From Biscogniauxia marginata (taxonomy: Eukaryota; Ascomycota; Sordariomycetes; Xylariales; Xylariaceae), in the NCBI GenBank assembly GCA_022695795.1, contig MU404215.1, positions 1-61,660 of the forward strand: DNA of 61,660 nucleotides, read 5' to 3'. Shown here one piece after another: positions 12,801 to 24,690 of the stretch (its first letter is position 1; every line of letters starts with the position of its first letter). Made by a program: the position numbers and the translations under genes. Below the pieces are notes generated by a model, which was given only the letters and a program-made list of their open reading frames with translations, was not told the origin of the DNA and did no database searches.

Positions 12801-15800
12801 TATAATTAATTTAAAATTAAAGCCGAGTTTTTATTAAGTTAAATTATATTTTTAATTAAAAAAGAAAAGCGATATTAAAAATATTATAAAGTATAATTAC
12901 TTTAAAGAATATATTAAAATCGTTTAAACTATTAAATATTAAAAGCGAGAGTTATTTTATATATATTATTTAATATTTTTAAAACTAAAAAATCGTAATT
13001 AGTTTTTAATTTTTAAAAACGTTAACCGAGTTATTTAAATGAAGATTTTTAGTTTCGATATTAATAAAAATAATAAATTATAAAAAATTTTTATATAATT
13101 TAATTAAACTCGATTCGCTTTATATAAATAAAATTTATTATATTAAAAAGTTTTTTAAAGCGTTTTATTTCGAAATATAAATAACTTTTAATAAATATTT
13201 AATATATTAATATTAATTAACTATTAAAATTCTTAATAACGATTAAATTATATTATATAATTTTTATTTAAACCGTAAATATTAAAGTTATATTAATATC
13301 GAGATATATATAATTATAAAAATGGAAATTAAATTATTGCTTTTATTTAAAGTTAATAAGTTATTTTTAATAATAACTAAAGCTAATAAAATAAAAATGA
13401 AATTTAAAAGTATATTAATAGTTATATAATTAATATTTTCGAGGTTATTTATTAGTTTTTTAAGTTTAAAATTTATAATTAAAGCTTTTTAATATTAAGT
13501 TTTGTTATACATTTTTCGGGTTAAAATGAAATTTAATATAATTTTAATTTTAATGTTAATATTATCGCAAATTTATTTAACTAAAAAGATATAACTTTAA
13601 ATATAATAATATTAAAAATATTTTATATATCGACTTTTTGTTTTATTTTAAATAAAATATATTAAGTCGAAAATAATCGAGATATTTTAAAAGCGGGGAT
13701 TATAAAATTAATTATATTTATTTAAAAAGAAATAAAAGGTTTTATTTAAAATTATTATTAATTTCGGTTTTAAGTGTTATTAAATATAATTTTTTACGAA
13801 TAATTAAAATTACGTTATATTTTTTATTTTAAAAAGCGTATAAAGCGAGAAAATTATTAAAAAATGATTATTATTAAATCTCGCTTTTTTAAAAAATCGA
13901 AACTTTTCGCTTTTAATTAATAATTATAAGTAGTTTTTATATATACTTTATAAAAAAGCGAGATTTAATTTTTTTTTAATATTTAACGATAATTTAAAAC
14001 CGATTTTTATAATAACTTATTATAACGAGTAATTTTTTTTTATAACGTTTTAAATTATATTAAAAAGTTTTATATAAATTACGAGTTATATTTTATTTAA
14101 TAATTTATTATTTTTAAAAGGTAATAATTCGAAATTAACTTTTTTTATTAATATTTAATTAAAATAAAATCGAAAATAATTACTTGTTTTTAAAAGAGTT
14201 AAATTATAATCGCGACAAAAAAGCGGCTTAATAAAATAATTCGTTTTTAATTTTATTATATATGTTATTAATTAAGATTTTATATTTATATATTTTTATT
14301 TTTAAAAGCTTATAAAAACAAGTAAAACTTATTTATATTTAATATTTTGTTATTATTAATCGCAAAGGAAAATTATTTTATATGTAATATCGTTTAAAAT
14401 AATTATATTATTATTATTTAATAAGAAAATTACTTATTCGCGTTTTAATATTTTTATTTAATTAAATATAAACTTAATATATAATATTAACCGCGAGATA
14501 ATTATTATTAAGTTTTTTAAAAAGACGTCACTTATTATTTAAAACGAAGTAACGATATAATATAAATACGCGTTTAAAGCGGTTTATAAAATATTATAAA
14601 ATATTAAAAAAATTTAATTTTTATTTAGTGGCATTTTAACTTTTTTAAAAAGAAACTTTACATAAATTTTTTTATCGTTTAAAAAATTATAATTATAAAT
14701 TATTAAAACGTTATTATAAACTTTATTTATTTAACTTTAATTTAATTTTTTTTTACGAGAAATATATATATTTAATAAAGCGGTTTAAATAATATTAAAT
14801 TTATAAAATAATTTAAAAAGTTGTTATATAATCTTAATTTACGTTAATAAATCTTATTATTTTATTAAATATAAGTTTTTAACGATTATTAGGATTTATA
14901 TAATTATATTTAGTTTAGGTTATTATTAATTAAAATAAATTATAACTTTATAGTTTTTAAGTTTTATTTAATATAATAATAAATAAAATAATACTTTTTA
15001 ATTAATAATTTATTTAATATAAATAAAAACGCGATTAATTAATTTTTATTAAAGTATTTATAGTTTTTATAATTAATCAATACTTTTTTTATAAAACTTT
15101 ATTTAAAAGTCGGCACTTTTATTATGTTTTTATATAATTTAAATTTAAACGAGGACTTATATAATAATACGTGATTAGTTATAATCGAGTTTAATCGGTT
15201 TAAGATTTTAGCGAAAATTCTTAATAGTTTATATGTTAATTACGTTTATTTTATTTCGAAAATTAAATTAATTTATAACGACGGCGATTAATTATAAACG
15301 TAATATAAGCGGTAGTATTTAATTATATTTAACTTCGTTATAATGATAAATAAAACGTAAAAATAGTTTTTTAATATAATTAATATTAATTAAAAGGTTT
15401 TAATGTTTTTTTATAATTAATTTTACGTAATTATATTTCGAGTAAGGAGTTTTTAAGGGTTAATAATGTTAAAATCGATAAAAAAGTTAATAAAAAAGGT
15501 AAATAATATTATATATTTAAAGGTTTTATAATTTTATTAGTAAAAAGGTTATATCGAATAATAATAATATTAAATAAGATTAAGTTAATTTTTAATAGTT
15601 TTAATTATAAATTTAATTAAAATTATTTTTTTTGTATCGAGAGCTTTAAAGGAAATAATTATAAATATAAAAAGTCGCGACTTAAATCGATTAAAATGTA
15701 TCGTAAATAAAAGGAATAAATAATATTTAAATAAAGCTTATTATAAGTAAGTAGAAAAAGTATCGAGAAATTAAAATTTATTAGTTAACTTAGTTAATTA

Positions 15801-18800
15801 ATTTTTTAACGCGTATAATTATATTTTGCTTATATTAGTTAAAAGCTTGAGATTAAAGTTAAAAACGTTTAATTTAATACGAAGATGTTTATTTAAAAAC
15901 GAGTTAAGGTTTTCAGAGTTATAACTTTTAAAACTTTTAATATATATAAAAATATTTAAACGAATTAATTAATTATAATTAAAAATAATCATGGTTAAAA
16001 GAAATTAAAAAAAGACGAAATTTATTAATTTATAATATATATTTATTATCGCCGTTATTATAATAATAATTAATATAAAATTCGTTTAAAAAGTTATTAA
16101 TTACGATATAATAACGAAAAATTTCGGTTTTAAATTTATATAGTTTATAATTTAATTTAAAAGGAAAAATAATTTTATATAAAGTATTATATACAGTTAA
16201 AGTTCGTAATTAAAGTTAATTAAATATGATTTTATATAATTTTATATAATTATTTATATTTTTAATTTAACGGAAATATAATTTATAATTTAAAAAATAA
16301 AGTTTTATTTTAAAATAAGTTAATTAAAAACGTTAATAAATAATTACTTATCTTATATTTTTATTATTAATTATTTTAACGAGGTAATTTATAAATTTTA
16401 TATTTACGAGTTTATAATATATTTAAATTATAATTAAGTTTTCGTTTAAATTTAATTTTAATAAATTAAATATTATTAAAATTAAAAAATTAATTAGTTA
16501 AAAGCGCGAGCTTTTTTTTAGTTTAAAAGTTCGAAGTTTTCGATTTTATAAGATTAATATTTAAGTTTTTTTACTTTTTTTAGTTCGAGCTTGGGTTTTA
16601 TATATTAAAACGCGGCTTTTTTTAATTTACGCGTTTTTTTAAGAGGTATTATAATTAAAAATTAATTAAAAGCGGTTAAACGCGATTAAAAGCGATAAAA
16701 CGTAATTATTATATTATATTTTAAATATATTATAAAAATATATATTAATTTCGATTTATATATAAAAAAAAACTTATTAAATTTTTTTTTTGAAATTTAA
16801 AAATAATAAATTTCAAATAAAAAAAATGAAAGTTATATTCGCGCTTAAATAAAAATAAGTTTATTATAATTACTAATTCGGACGCGATTAAAAATTATTT
16901 ATTTAAAAAAATTTGCGATTATAAAAAAGTGATTTATATAATATAAAATAAGTATTATTTTACTCGAAATAATTTTAAAAATACGAAAATAAGATTTATT
17001 TAACTTAATATTATATAAGAAATAAATTAACGCTTTTCCGGAGAAAATAATAAAAAATATAATATAAAACTAAGTTTATTAAATCCTCGTAATATAATAT
17101 ATATTAAAGAAAAATTTAAACTTATCTTTTAAAATGTTATATATTTCCCCGGTATAGTTATTCTTTTTATTTTATATCTTTTTAAAATATTTTATTATAA
17201 TAAAGAGGTATATTTCATTTAAAACCTTAATAAAAAGAATGTTATAATAGATTTATTTCTTTTAATTATTAACTAATATAAATAATAATTTATATTTTTA
17301 TACCTTATTACTCGGGGTAAAAAGTTAACTTATTAAAGAGGAAAAAGCGAAACTTTTTAAGGTTTTTACGAGCTTTTATTCTTCGTTTAAAGGAATAATC
17401 GTCATAATATATTAAGCTTTTATTAGCTTTTTTTATAGAAAAACCGTCTTTTTTTGGTTTAATTATCTCTTTTTATCGTTAAATAAAAGAAATAAGTTTT
17501 TTATTTTAATAACAAAGGTAAGGCTTATAAGTAATAATCGAAGTTATATTTAATTATATAATTTAAAAGGGAATAATTTACGAATTTTATTTAAAAGTAC
17601 CTTAATAAGTACGAATAACTTAATATACTTATAAAAAGTTAACCAAAATATAACTAAAATAATTATAATATTATTCCTTATTAACTTGTTATTTATTAAC
17701 AAGGTATTTATTATATAATGTTAAGTATAAAGGAAGAGTTATTAAAAAAATGTATAATATATCTTTTTATAAAATCAACGGATTATTACGCTTAGCATGA
17801 AAGGACTAAGTAAAAATCGGGAAAAACCGGTTATTTTTATAATTAATAAAGAGAAAGTATTTATTACGAGGTGGAGGAAAAGCGTTAAAGTTCTTTTTAT
17901 ATAGTAAAATCTTTTAATGTAAAACCTCTTTATTAGTTACTTTACGTTTTACTAAGGCTAGCCGTAATTAATCGCGACCTTAGTCCTTTTAATTCCTTTT
18001 TCAATTAAAATAATAATTTTAATTAAAAAACATTATAATAAATAAAAGTTTAAAACTATATATTTTAAAGAATAAAAAAAGGGGTTTTATTATAGGTTAC
18101 TTTACGAAATAATGTTTATTATTTAAACGACTTTATTATTACTTAGTTAAATTAAAAAGACGAGTAACGAAATTAGGTAGTAATTAGTTTTAAATAAATT
18201 ATTTCTTTATTAGTCTCGATTATTAATGTTTTTTATATTAATAGTTTTCATATTATAATAAGTTTAATAAAAACATTAAAATATTTAAAGTTATTCTTTT
18301 TAATGTAAATACCTTATTTTATTATTGTATTTTTTAAGTTAAATCGTAACGTAAAAAGTATTATTTCGAAATCGCTTACCGCGAAACTTTAAAAACGTCG
18401 TTAATATTTTTAAGGTTTTTTTTCGATATTTAAACATTAAATATGCTCGTGTTAATAATTTCGAAATTTATAAGTGTTATTAATATTTATATTATCTTTT
18501 CCTGAATGTTTATTATCGCGATATTAATTTTTTCTTATTTAATTATTATAAAATTAAATAAGTTAAAAAAGTTAATAATCGCTTTAAAATAAACTTAAAT
18601 AACTTAATTAATTATGTTTTAACTTTAACGAGTTTTTAATTAATATTTTTTAAACTTATAAGTTATTTAAATAATCTTATAAAGGGACTTTATTAAGTGG
18701 GATTTTAACGAGTAAAACCTTATATTAAAATCTTAAATTATTTTCTTTTTAATATCTCTAAATAATACGAATAATAAAATGTATTTAAAAGAAGTGCTAA

Positions 18801-19893
18801 TATCGTTTATATTATTACGAGTTGGTTTTCCGATTTAAATAATAATAACTTTTTTACCTTGTTAATTTATATTATTATAGTTTAATAATATTAATTAATA
18901 TTAATAAGCATATACGTACGTAAATAAAGTAAATAACGAATAATAATATAAAAAATAAGGGTGAAACTAATGTAATATTAATGTTTAAAAAGGGAACTAT
19001 TTAATTTAAGCTTATATAAAAAGATAAGCTCTTTATATAAAGGAAATACGAAGGTATTTCCCCTTTTTAACGGATTATTTAAGGTCTTAATGTTTTATAA
19101 GACTAATAATTCGTGAAATATTTTGATTTTTATATTAAAAATCAAATGTGAAGCTTTAAACGCTTATTAATTCTAGATAATTATAAAAGTTATTATTTTA
19201 TAAAATTCGAAAAATGTTATAAAAAACTCGATATTATTACACTTTATATATTTAGTTATTTATTATATAAGTTATAATTTTTTAATTTTATATGTTTTAA
19301 TATCTTAAAAAAAGTATATAATAATTATTTAAAAGACTTAATAAAGCGTTATTATTATTACGTTATAAAAAAACTTTTTAATTAGTTTTATAAAAACATT
19401 TATTATTATAATAACTATTTCGAATATATAAGTTAAGTTTCGCGTAATTAAATTAATTTTTTTTAATTTAAAAAAGGTTATTATTATATTACTTTTTATA
19501 TAAAAAACGCGTATATCCTTTTTTAATTTCGATATAAATTAAATGTTTTAAAAAGTTAAAATATTTATAATAACTTGCGAGATATTATTATAATTTAATT
19601 TTATTATAAATAAAATTAAAAAGCATTAAAGAAATTCTTTTATAAGTATTATAAATATTTATAATTAATATATAAAATAGCTTTACTACGAAATAAATTA
19701 TATTTTTAATAAATAACGTAAAATTAAAAATAAATAATTATAAATAAAAGGAATATTTAATATAAAAAAAAGGAATAATTTTATAAGTTAAAAAAATAAT
19801 ATTATAACTAATAAAAAAAGGGGTCTCGAAAAAGAGTAATAATTAAATAGAAACGATATAATATATATATTTATATAACAAATAAAAATATAA

Positions 19894-20268
19894 TGTGACG
19901 AACCTCCCTTTGTGTTCCTAGTCAGCTGACTTCACAGGTGAGTACGTACTGGGTTTTCTTGATTTGAAGGTAACAGTGGATTGAGATTGGTTCAAGTGAT
20001 TCACAATGTTTTGTTCGTTAGAGAGGTTTCAAAGTACTCTCACTATAGTATCAAAGAGTGACTGTAGTCTTAGATTGATAACTAAGGAACTAGAATGAAT
20101 GACTAGATACATAGGAAATCCCAATCTACTTATACTTTATCCTTTTTAGGGAGTAACACTCATATTCTCTCTAATTCTCAAGAGTCTAACAGAGAATTCC
20201 CTCTGGAGTCATGTGACCTCAGATCACATGACCAACTCAATTCCCTCTACCCTTGTTAGTTCGTAACA
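19894..20268 (-). mobile_element. Solo LTR of the TGTTACGAACC Ty3/gypsy family
   Basis: A 375-bp island of near-normal composition inside RIP-mutated DNA. On the plus strand it starts TGTGACGAACCTCCC and ends GTTCGTAACA, so on the minus strand it is TG...CA. It is flanked by TATAA on both sides (19889-19893 and 20269-20273), consistent with a 5-bp target duplication, though the AT-rich context weakens this. It shares its GTGAGTACGTACT and GGTAACA...TTGAGATTGGTT segments with the LTRs of the element at 50715-58394. Confidence 0.8.
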
Positions 20269-20394
20269 TATAATTAATAATATTTATATAATAAATAAAA
20301 AGGTATTTAATAATTTAAATTTCGAAAAGTTATAATTAATTTTATTTGTTATTAATTTTTTATTTTAATTTTAAAAGGTTTTAACTCGAAAATT

Positions 20395-20621
20395 ATAATA
20401 AATTAATCGACTTAAATTACGCGTTAAAAAACTAAATACTTAATATAAAAAAAGTGTTTAGTTTTTAAAATATAAAATTAAAAGAAATAATTCGAATAAT
20501 AATAATAATTATTAATTAATTTTAATACCGCGTAAATGTTTTTTAATGGTTAAAACTATAAAAGTTATAAAAATTAACTTACTTGCTTATATGGTTTACT
20601 TGTTTATAAAACACGTTATTC
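20395..20621. repeat. Dispersed repeat, copy 1 (copy 2 at about 21833-22018)
   Basis: The segments starting near TTAAATTACGCGTTAAAAA and ending near TTTATAAA(G/A)CACRTTA occur twice, on both sides of the foldback element, with transition-type differences and small indels. They look like two copies of one RIP-mutated repeat whose right end resembles the foldback element terminus. Confidence 0.5.
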
Positions 20622-20710
20622 GAAGTTATAAATTTTTAAAAAGTCGATTTTATATAAGAAATTAAATGGCCCACTTACTTATATGGCTTATTTATATATA
20701 AAATACGTTA
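20622..20710. mobile_element. Fragment of a foldback element (right terminus)
   Basis: Matches the right arm of the complete copies: AAGTTATAAATTTTT, AAAGTCGATTTTATATA, then GGCCCACTTACTTATATGG and a terminus ...ATACGTTA. The left arm is absent. Confidence 0.5.
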
Positions 20711-20857
20711 AGTTATTATAAATTAATAATATTTATATTTAATTATATATATTATTTAAGCTTTTATTAATATTATTAAGTTTTAAAATAAATAAATTTA
20801 AATTTTTTATTTTATAAAAAGAATATATAAATATAATTTTATATGTTTTAATAATAA

Positions 20858-21817
20858 TAACGTGTCTTATAAGCGAGTGGGCCACATAAGCGAGTAAGCC
20901 ACTTGATTTCTCATATAAAATCGACTTTTTCAAAAATTCATAACTTCGCGCGTAAAAGTCGTAAAAACCTCGGACTTTTTTCATTAGTTATATAACTATA
21001 CGGTTTAACTAAAAGTAAAATCGAAAAAATATATTTTAAAAGACGTGAAAAGAAAACGCGTAAAAACTAAAATTAAAACAAAACGTATAGACCTTTTTAT
21101 GTATTTCTTTATATATATATATTTTTTTAATTTTACTTTTAATTACACTTTATAATTATATAACTAAAAAAAAGGTCCGAGATTTTTACGATTTTTACGC
21201 GCGAAGTTATGAATTTTTGAAAAAGTCGATTTTATATAGGAATGTTACGAACCAACCAGGGTAAGTAATTAAATGACAGGGGTACTGTTCTTATTGATCT
21301 TGCTTTTACACCGGACATAGATCCTGGAAAGGAAAGCAACTTATTGTCACGTGATATGGATATATGTAAATAAAACATATTTAGCAACATCTAATAAAGA
21401 ATAAATATATATAAATAAAACATATTTAGTAATATTTAATAAAGAATAAATAAGTATAAATAAGACTCATTTAAAGGTATTTAACATATTAATTATAAGG
21501 AATAAAAAATAAAATGAATAAATATAAAAAAACGGTATTTCTTATATGTTTAGTTATTTATTCGAGTTTTTTAACTATTAATCTAAGATTATAATTATTT
21601 CTTAATATTATAATAAAAGTACCTTGAAATCTCTTTAACGAATAAGACATTATAAATTACTTAAACTAATCTTAATTTATTATTACCTTCGAATTAAGAA
21701 AATCTAATACGTATTTACTTATAAAGTTAGTTAATTAAAAACATATAAAGAGGTTCGTTATAAGGAAATCAAGTGGCCTACTTACTTGTATGGCCCACTT
21801 ACTTATAAGACACGTTA
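20858..21817. mobile_element. Foldback (MITE-like) element, interrupted by an LTR
   Basis: The left end TAACGTGTCTTATAAGCGAG is the reverse complement of the right end ...CTTATAAGACACGTTA. The inverted arms continue through CCACTTGATTTC, TATATAAAATCGACTTTTT, TTCATAACTTCGCGCG and CGGACCTTTTTT for roughly 190 bp each, leaving a short central spacer. The terminal TA fits a Tc1/mariner-type TA target. No transposase frame is present, so it is non-autonomous. The right arm is split by the LTR at 21243-21762; without it the element would be about 435 bp, close to the 421-bp copy at 60252-60672. Confidence 0.75.
21243..21762 (+). mobile_element. Solo LTR inserted in the foldback element
   Basis: Starts TGTTACGAACCAACC and ends GAGGTTCGTTATA (the expected CA terminus appears as TA, consistent with RIP). 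It is flanked by AGGAA at 21238-21242 and again at 21763-21767, a 5-bp target duplication in the middle of the foldback arm. The last 150 bp match the family LTR end. The internal part contains imperfect tandem AATAAAACATATTTAG-type repeats, which make it longer (520 bp) than the other solo LTRs. Confidence 0.8.
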
Positions 21818-22867
21818 ATAAATATATTATTTATAAATTAATTAACTTAAATTACGCGTTAAAAATTAAAAATTAAATATAAAAAAGGTATTTAATTTTT
21901 AAAATATAAAACTAAAAAAACAATTTAAATAAGAATAATAATTAATTAATTTTAATAATTAAAATTATAAAAATTAACTTATTTATTTATATAGTTTATT
22001 TATTTATAAAGCACATTATAAAATATTAAAAGAAAAGTTTTATATAAAAAACCCTTTATTTTTATATTAAATTAAATTAAATAGTTTTATTATTATAATA
22101 TAATATTTAATAATATATAAATTATTTTTTTAAAAAAATAAAGTGGTTTAATATAATTAATATAATTATTATTATAATACTTTTTATATTTTTATATTAT
22201 TAATTTAATTTATTAATATTTAAAATGTTAATTATAAATAATAAAACTGCTTTGTTTATATAATTTTAAAAATATGAGTTGTTTCCTTTTTTATATACCT
22301 ATTTTAATATTAGATCTTTGCCTCCCAGCTTTAACTATTAGATATTAGGATGTAAATACTAAGAATGGTGTATGTTTTCCAGACAGGTACTAAGAGCAAG
22401 TTTTTTCATAGAAAGGGGTTCTATCGGCACGAGGAACGTCATTCAGGACCGAAGATGTCCCGAGCCGGCGGGGGAACCTTAACGGGCTTTAGGTCTTTAG
22501 GTACCTACATGTAGCCCCTAGACAACCTAACTTAGGTACATACGGGTAGGTACCCAGGGTGCTAAGGGCCGCTAGTAAGTGACCTTTATCTGTACCTAAT
22601 CAGCTACATCATCACTCCACCCGATCCGATCCGGTTGAAGTGATCCATCCGAATTGCTGTAGGTATGTAGCAATTCGGAATTTTTTTACAAACCGACTCG
22701 ACTTATGTACCTACCTACCTTGACCTTACCAAGTCTCTTGGCCAAAATTTCCCATCTATCGCGTGCTGCTTTACTCCTCCCTCCCCACTCCCATATTCGA
22801 ACTGAGAGGCAGCTCACCTACCTGATATCTAAAATATTTAATTGGTTTTCTGCTCCTCCCCCATCTC

Positions 22868-24690
22868 ATGATATCCCGGGTCTCGCAACTCGCGCGCCAC
22901 CTCTCCAAACCTCGCCCCAACCTCGGCCATATCTCCGCCGCCTCCGCCTCCCGTTCCAGGTCAGGTGTGGCATCGAGAATCATGGCGTCGGCGTCGGCGC
23001 CAGCTTCGGCTTCGGCGGACGGGCGTAACACGCGGACCATCTACACGGCCGCATGTCTGGTCATCGGCGATGAGGTCCTTGGGGGAAAGGTGCAGCAGCT
23101 CTCTCACACTCACACATTCTCTCCTTCATACACTCGCCCACCTTTGTTCCTTGATAGCTTATTTCTTACTACTCAAAAGTTTAGTAACACAAGTTTTGCT
23201 AATTCTCCTTTTAACGTGTGTAGACTACCGACGTATGACAAAAACCCCTTCCGAAAAAAAAAACACTTCTTAACTTTTGTGCAATGTGTTTTATTTATTT
23301 ACTGACTGAAGCTCGAATTTGGAATTACACGTGTAGACCAACTCGGCGTACATGGCGAAATGGTGTTTTTCGCTCGGCATGGTTAGTCAGAAACCCTCCA
23401 ACCTCCCCTCTCCTCACTTAGAGGGACTAGCCATCTTATATTGCTTTTTTCTGCCTGACTTCCTGTTTGCTCTATGAGAGGCGAACCTAGGCTCACGCGT
23501 AAACACCTCATTAGAATCTGAAAAGAATCGAGGTGATAGAGGATGACGAAGACGAGATCATAGAAGCTGTGCGTCGGATGAGCACCCGCTATGATTTCGT
23601 CGTGACTAGGTATGAGTCAGAATAAGAAGGATTGAGTCTAGATTTATCCCTTCCCCCTTTTCTTAGTTGGGCTTGGGACGTGGCTAACACGAGAGGGGGG
23701 GAATAGCGGAGGCATAGGTCCAACGTAAGTTAAGCGATACCATATAACAATGATCCAAGCAAGAGAAAGAAGGAAGAGAAGAAAGCAATGTATGCTCACT
23801 ACACTACAGACATGACGACATCACTTATCAATCCATCGCCGAGGCCTTCGGCCTGAAGCTCAAGCTACACGACGAGGCGTACGAGCGGATGAAGAAATTG
23901 AGCAAGCCTCACAAATCCCAGCCCGACTTCAGCTGGGATGTCGAGTCGCCCGCCAAGACGGCGCGCTTGCGCATGGTCGAGCTGCCCACCGACGAGGCCG
24001 GCAAGCTGGCGAAGCAGGTGCTGTTTCCTCGCGATGATATATGGGTCCCGGTCTCCGTCGTGAATGGAAACATCCACATCCTGCCAGGCGTTCCTAAACT
24101 GTGTAAGTTTTCTATTTTCGTGTTCACGTAGGCAGCAAACTATTTATAGGACAGAAAACACCGAGAAGAGGGCTGATAAATATATTATAGTCGAAGCACT
24201 TCTCGACGGCCTCAAACCATTCATTGTCGAGCAACTCGTGGACCTGGATGGTAAAGGCATACATAGAGTCATTATCTCTACGCCGATGGCCGAGAGTGCT
24301 ATCGCCGCGTACCTCACCGACCTGGCGGCGAAGGTCGAGCCGAAGGGCGTGAAAGTCGGGAGCTATCCCCGCTGGGGAAAGCAAAACAACACTGTTACTT
24401 TGTGAGTAATTCATTCCCTTCCCGGTCCCTTCTGCCCCATTGGTCAACACTGGGACTCTAGAAGCGTTCCCAGCCACGCCCGGTGCTCTCAACATATACG
24501 CTTGATCCTCTCGAAGACTCTTTCTGCCTTCCCCCAAACAAGAAGGCCTTGCTGACTTAGTTTCTGTTGTAGGGTTGGTAGAGACCAAGCCTATATCGAG
24601 AGCCTCGTGCCGGAAGTCGTTGCCAACGTCAACGGAAAGCGAATCAACGCTGAAGGAGAGGATGACGAGCCGGAAGGGGGAGCAGCATAA
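22868..24690 (+). CDS. Molybdopterin-binding (MoCF_biosynth/CinA-like) domain protein, eight exons
   Basis: Predicted as join(22868..23089,23224..23232,23337..23381,23515..23609,23707..23724,23810..24102,24191..24401,24573..24690), 336 aa. Exon 1 ends IGDEVLGGK. A 9-nt microexon adds T-T-D and the next exon starts TNSAYMAKWCF, giving the family motif GGKTxDTNSA. An 18-nt microexon supplies GGIGPT of the ligand-binding TSGGIGPTHDDIT (residues 123-135). All phases agree and the frame ends DDEPEGGAA. The domain binds molybdopterin in MoaB/MoeA. In this CinA-like fungal branch the function is not established and is probably a nucleotide or cofactor hydrolase-type role. The first 38 residues are Arg/Ser-rich, lack acids and could be a mitochondrial presequence; an internal ATG at 22982 would give a cytosolic form. 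Introns are 85-171 nt. Confidence 0.85.

Larger units (their letters stand above)
9880..22320. repeat. AT-rich RIP-mutated block I
   Basis: About 12.4 kb of extremely AT-rich DNA. Remaining C and G occur mostly in CpG contexts (ACG, CGA). CpA and TpG are strongly depleted, TpA is in excess, and stops are dense in all frames. This is the RIP signature on former transposons. The part at about 17.0-19.2 kb is milder and may be a separate element whose type I could not identify. Identifiable inserts near the right side are a solo LTR at 19894-20268 and a foldback element with a nested LTR at 20858-21817. I found no legible transposase or reverse transcriptase in 9.9-19.9 kb. Confidence 0.85.

Noticed and set aside
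20739..20984. 81-aa minus-strand frame in block I
   Set aside because: Lies within the arm of the foldback element; Ile/Tyr/Lys-rich translation of AT-rich repeat, not a gene.
22705..23028. Plus-strand frame starting at 22705, and the minus frame at 22771-23040
   Set aside because: Both overlap exon 1 of the molybdopterin-binding-domain gene in other frames and have no domain.
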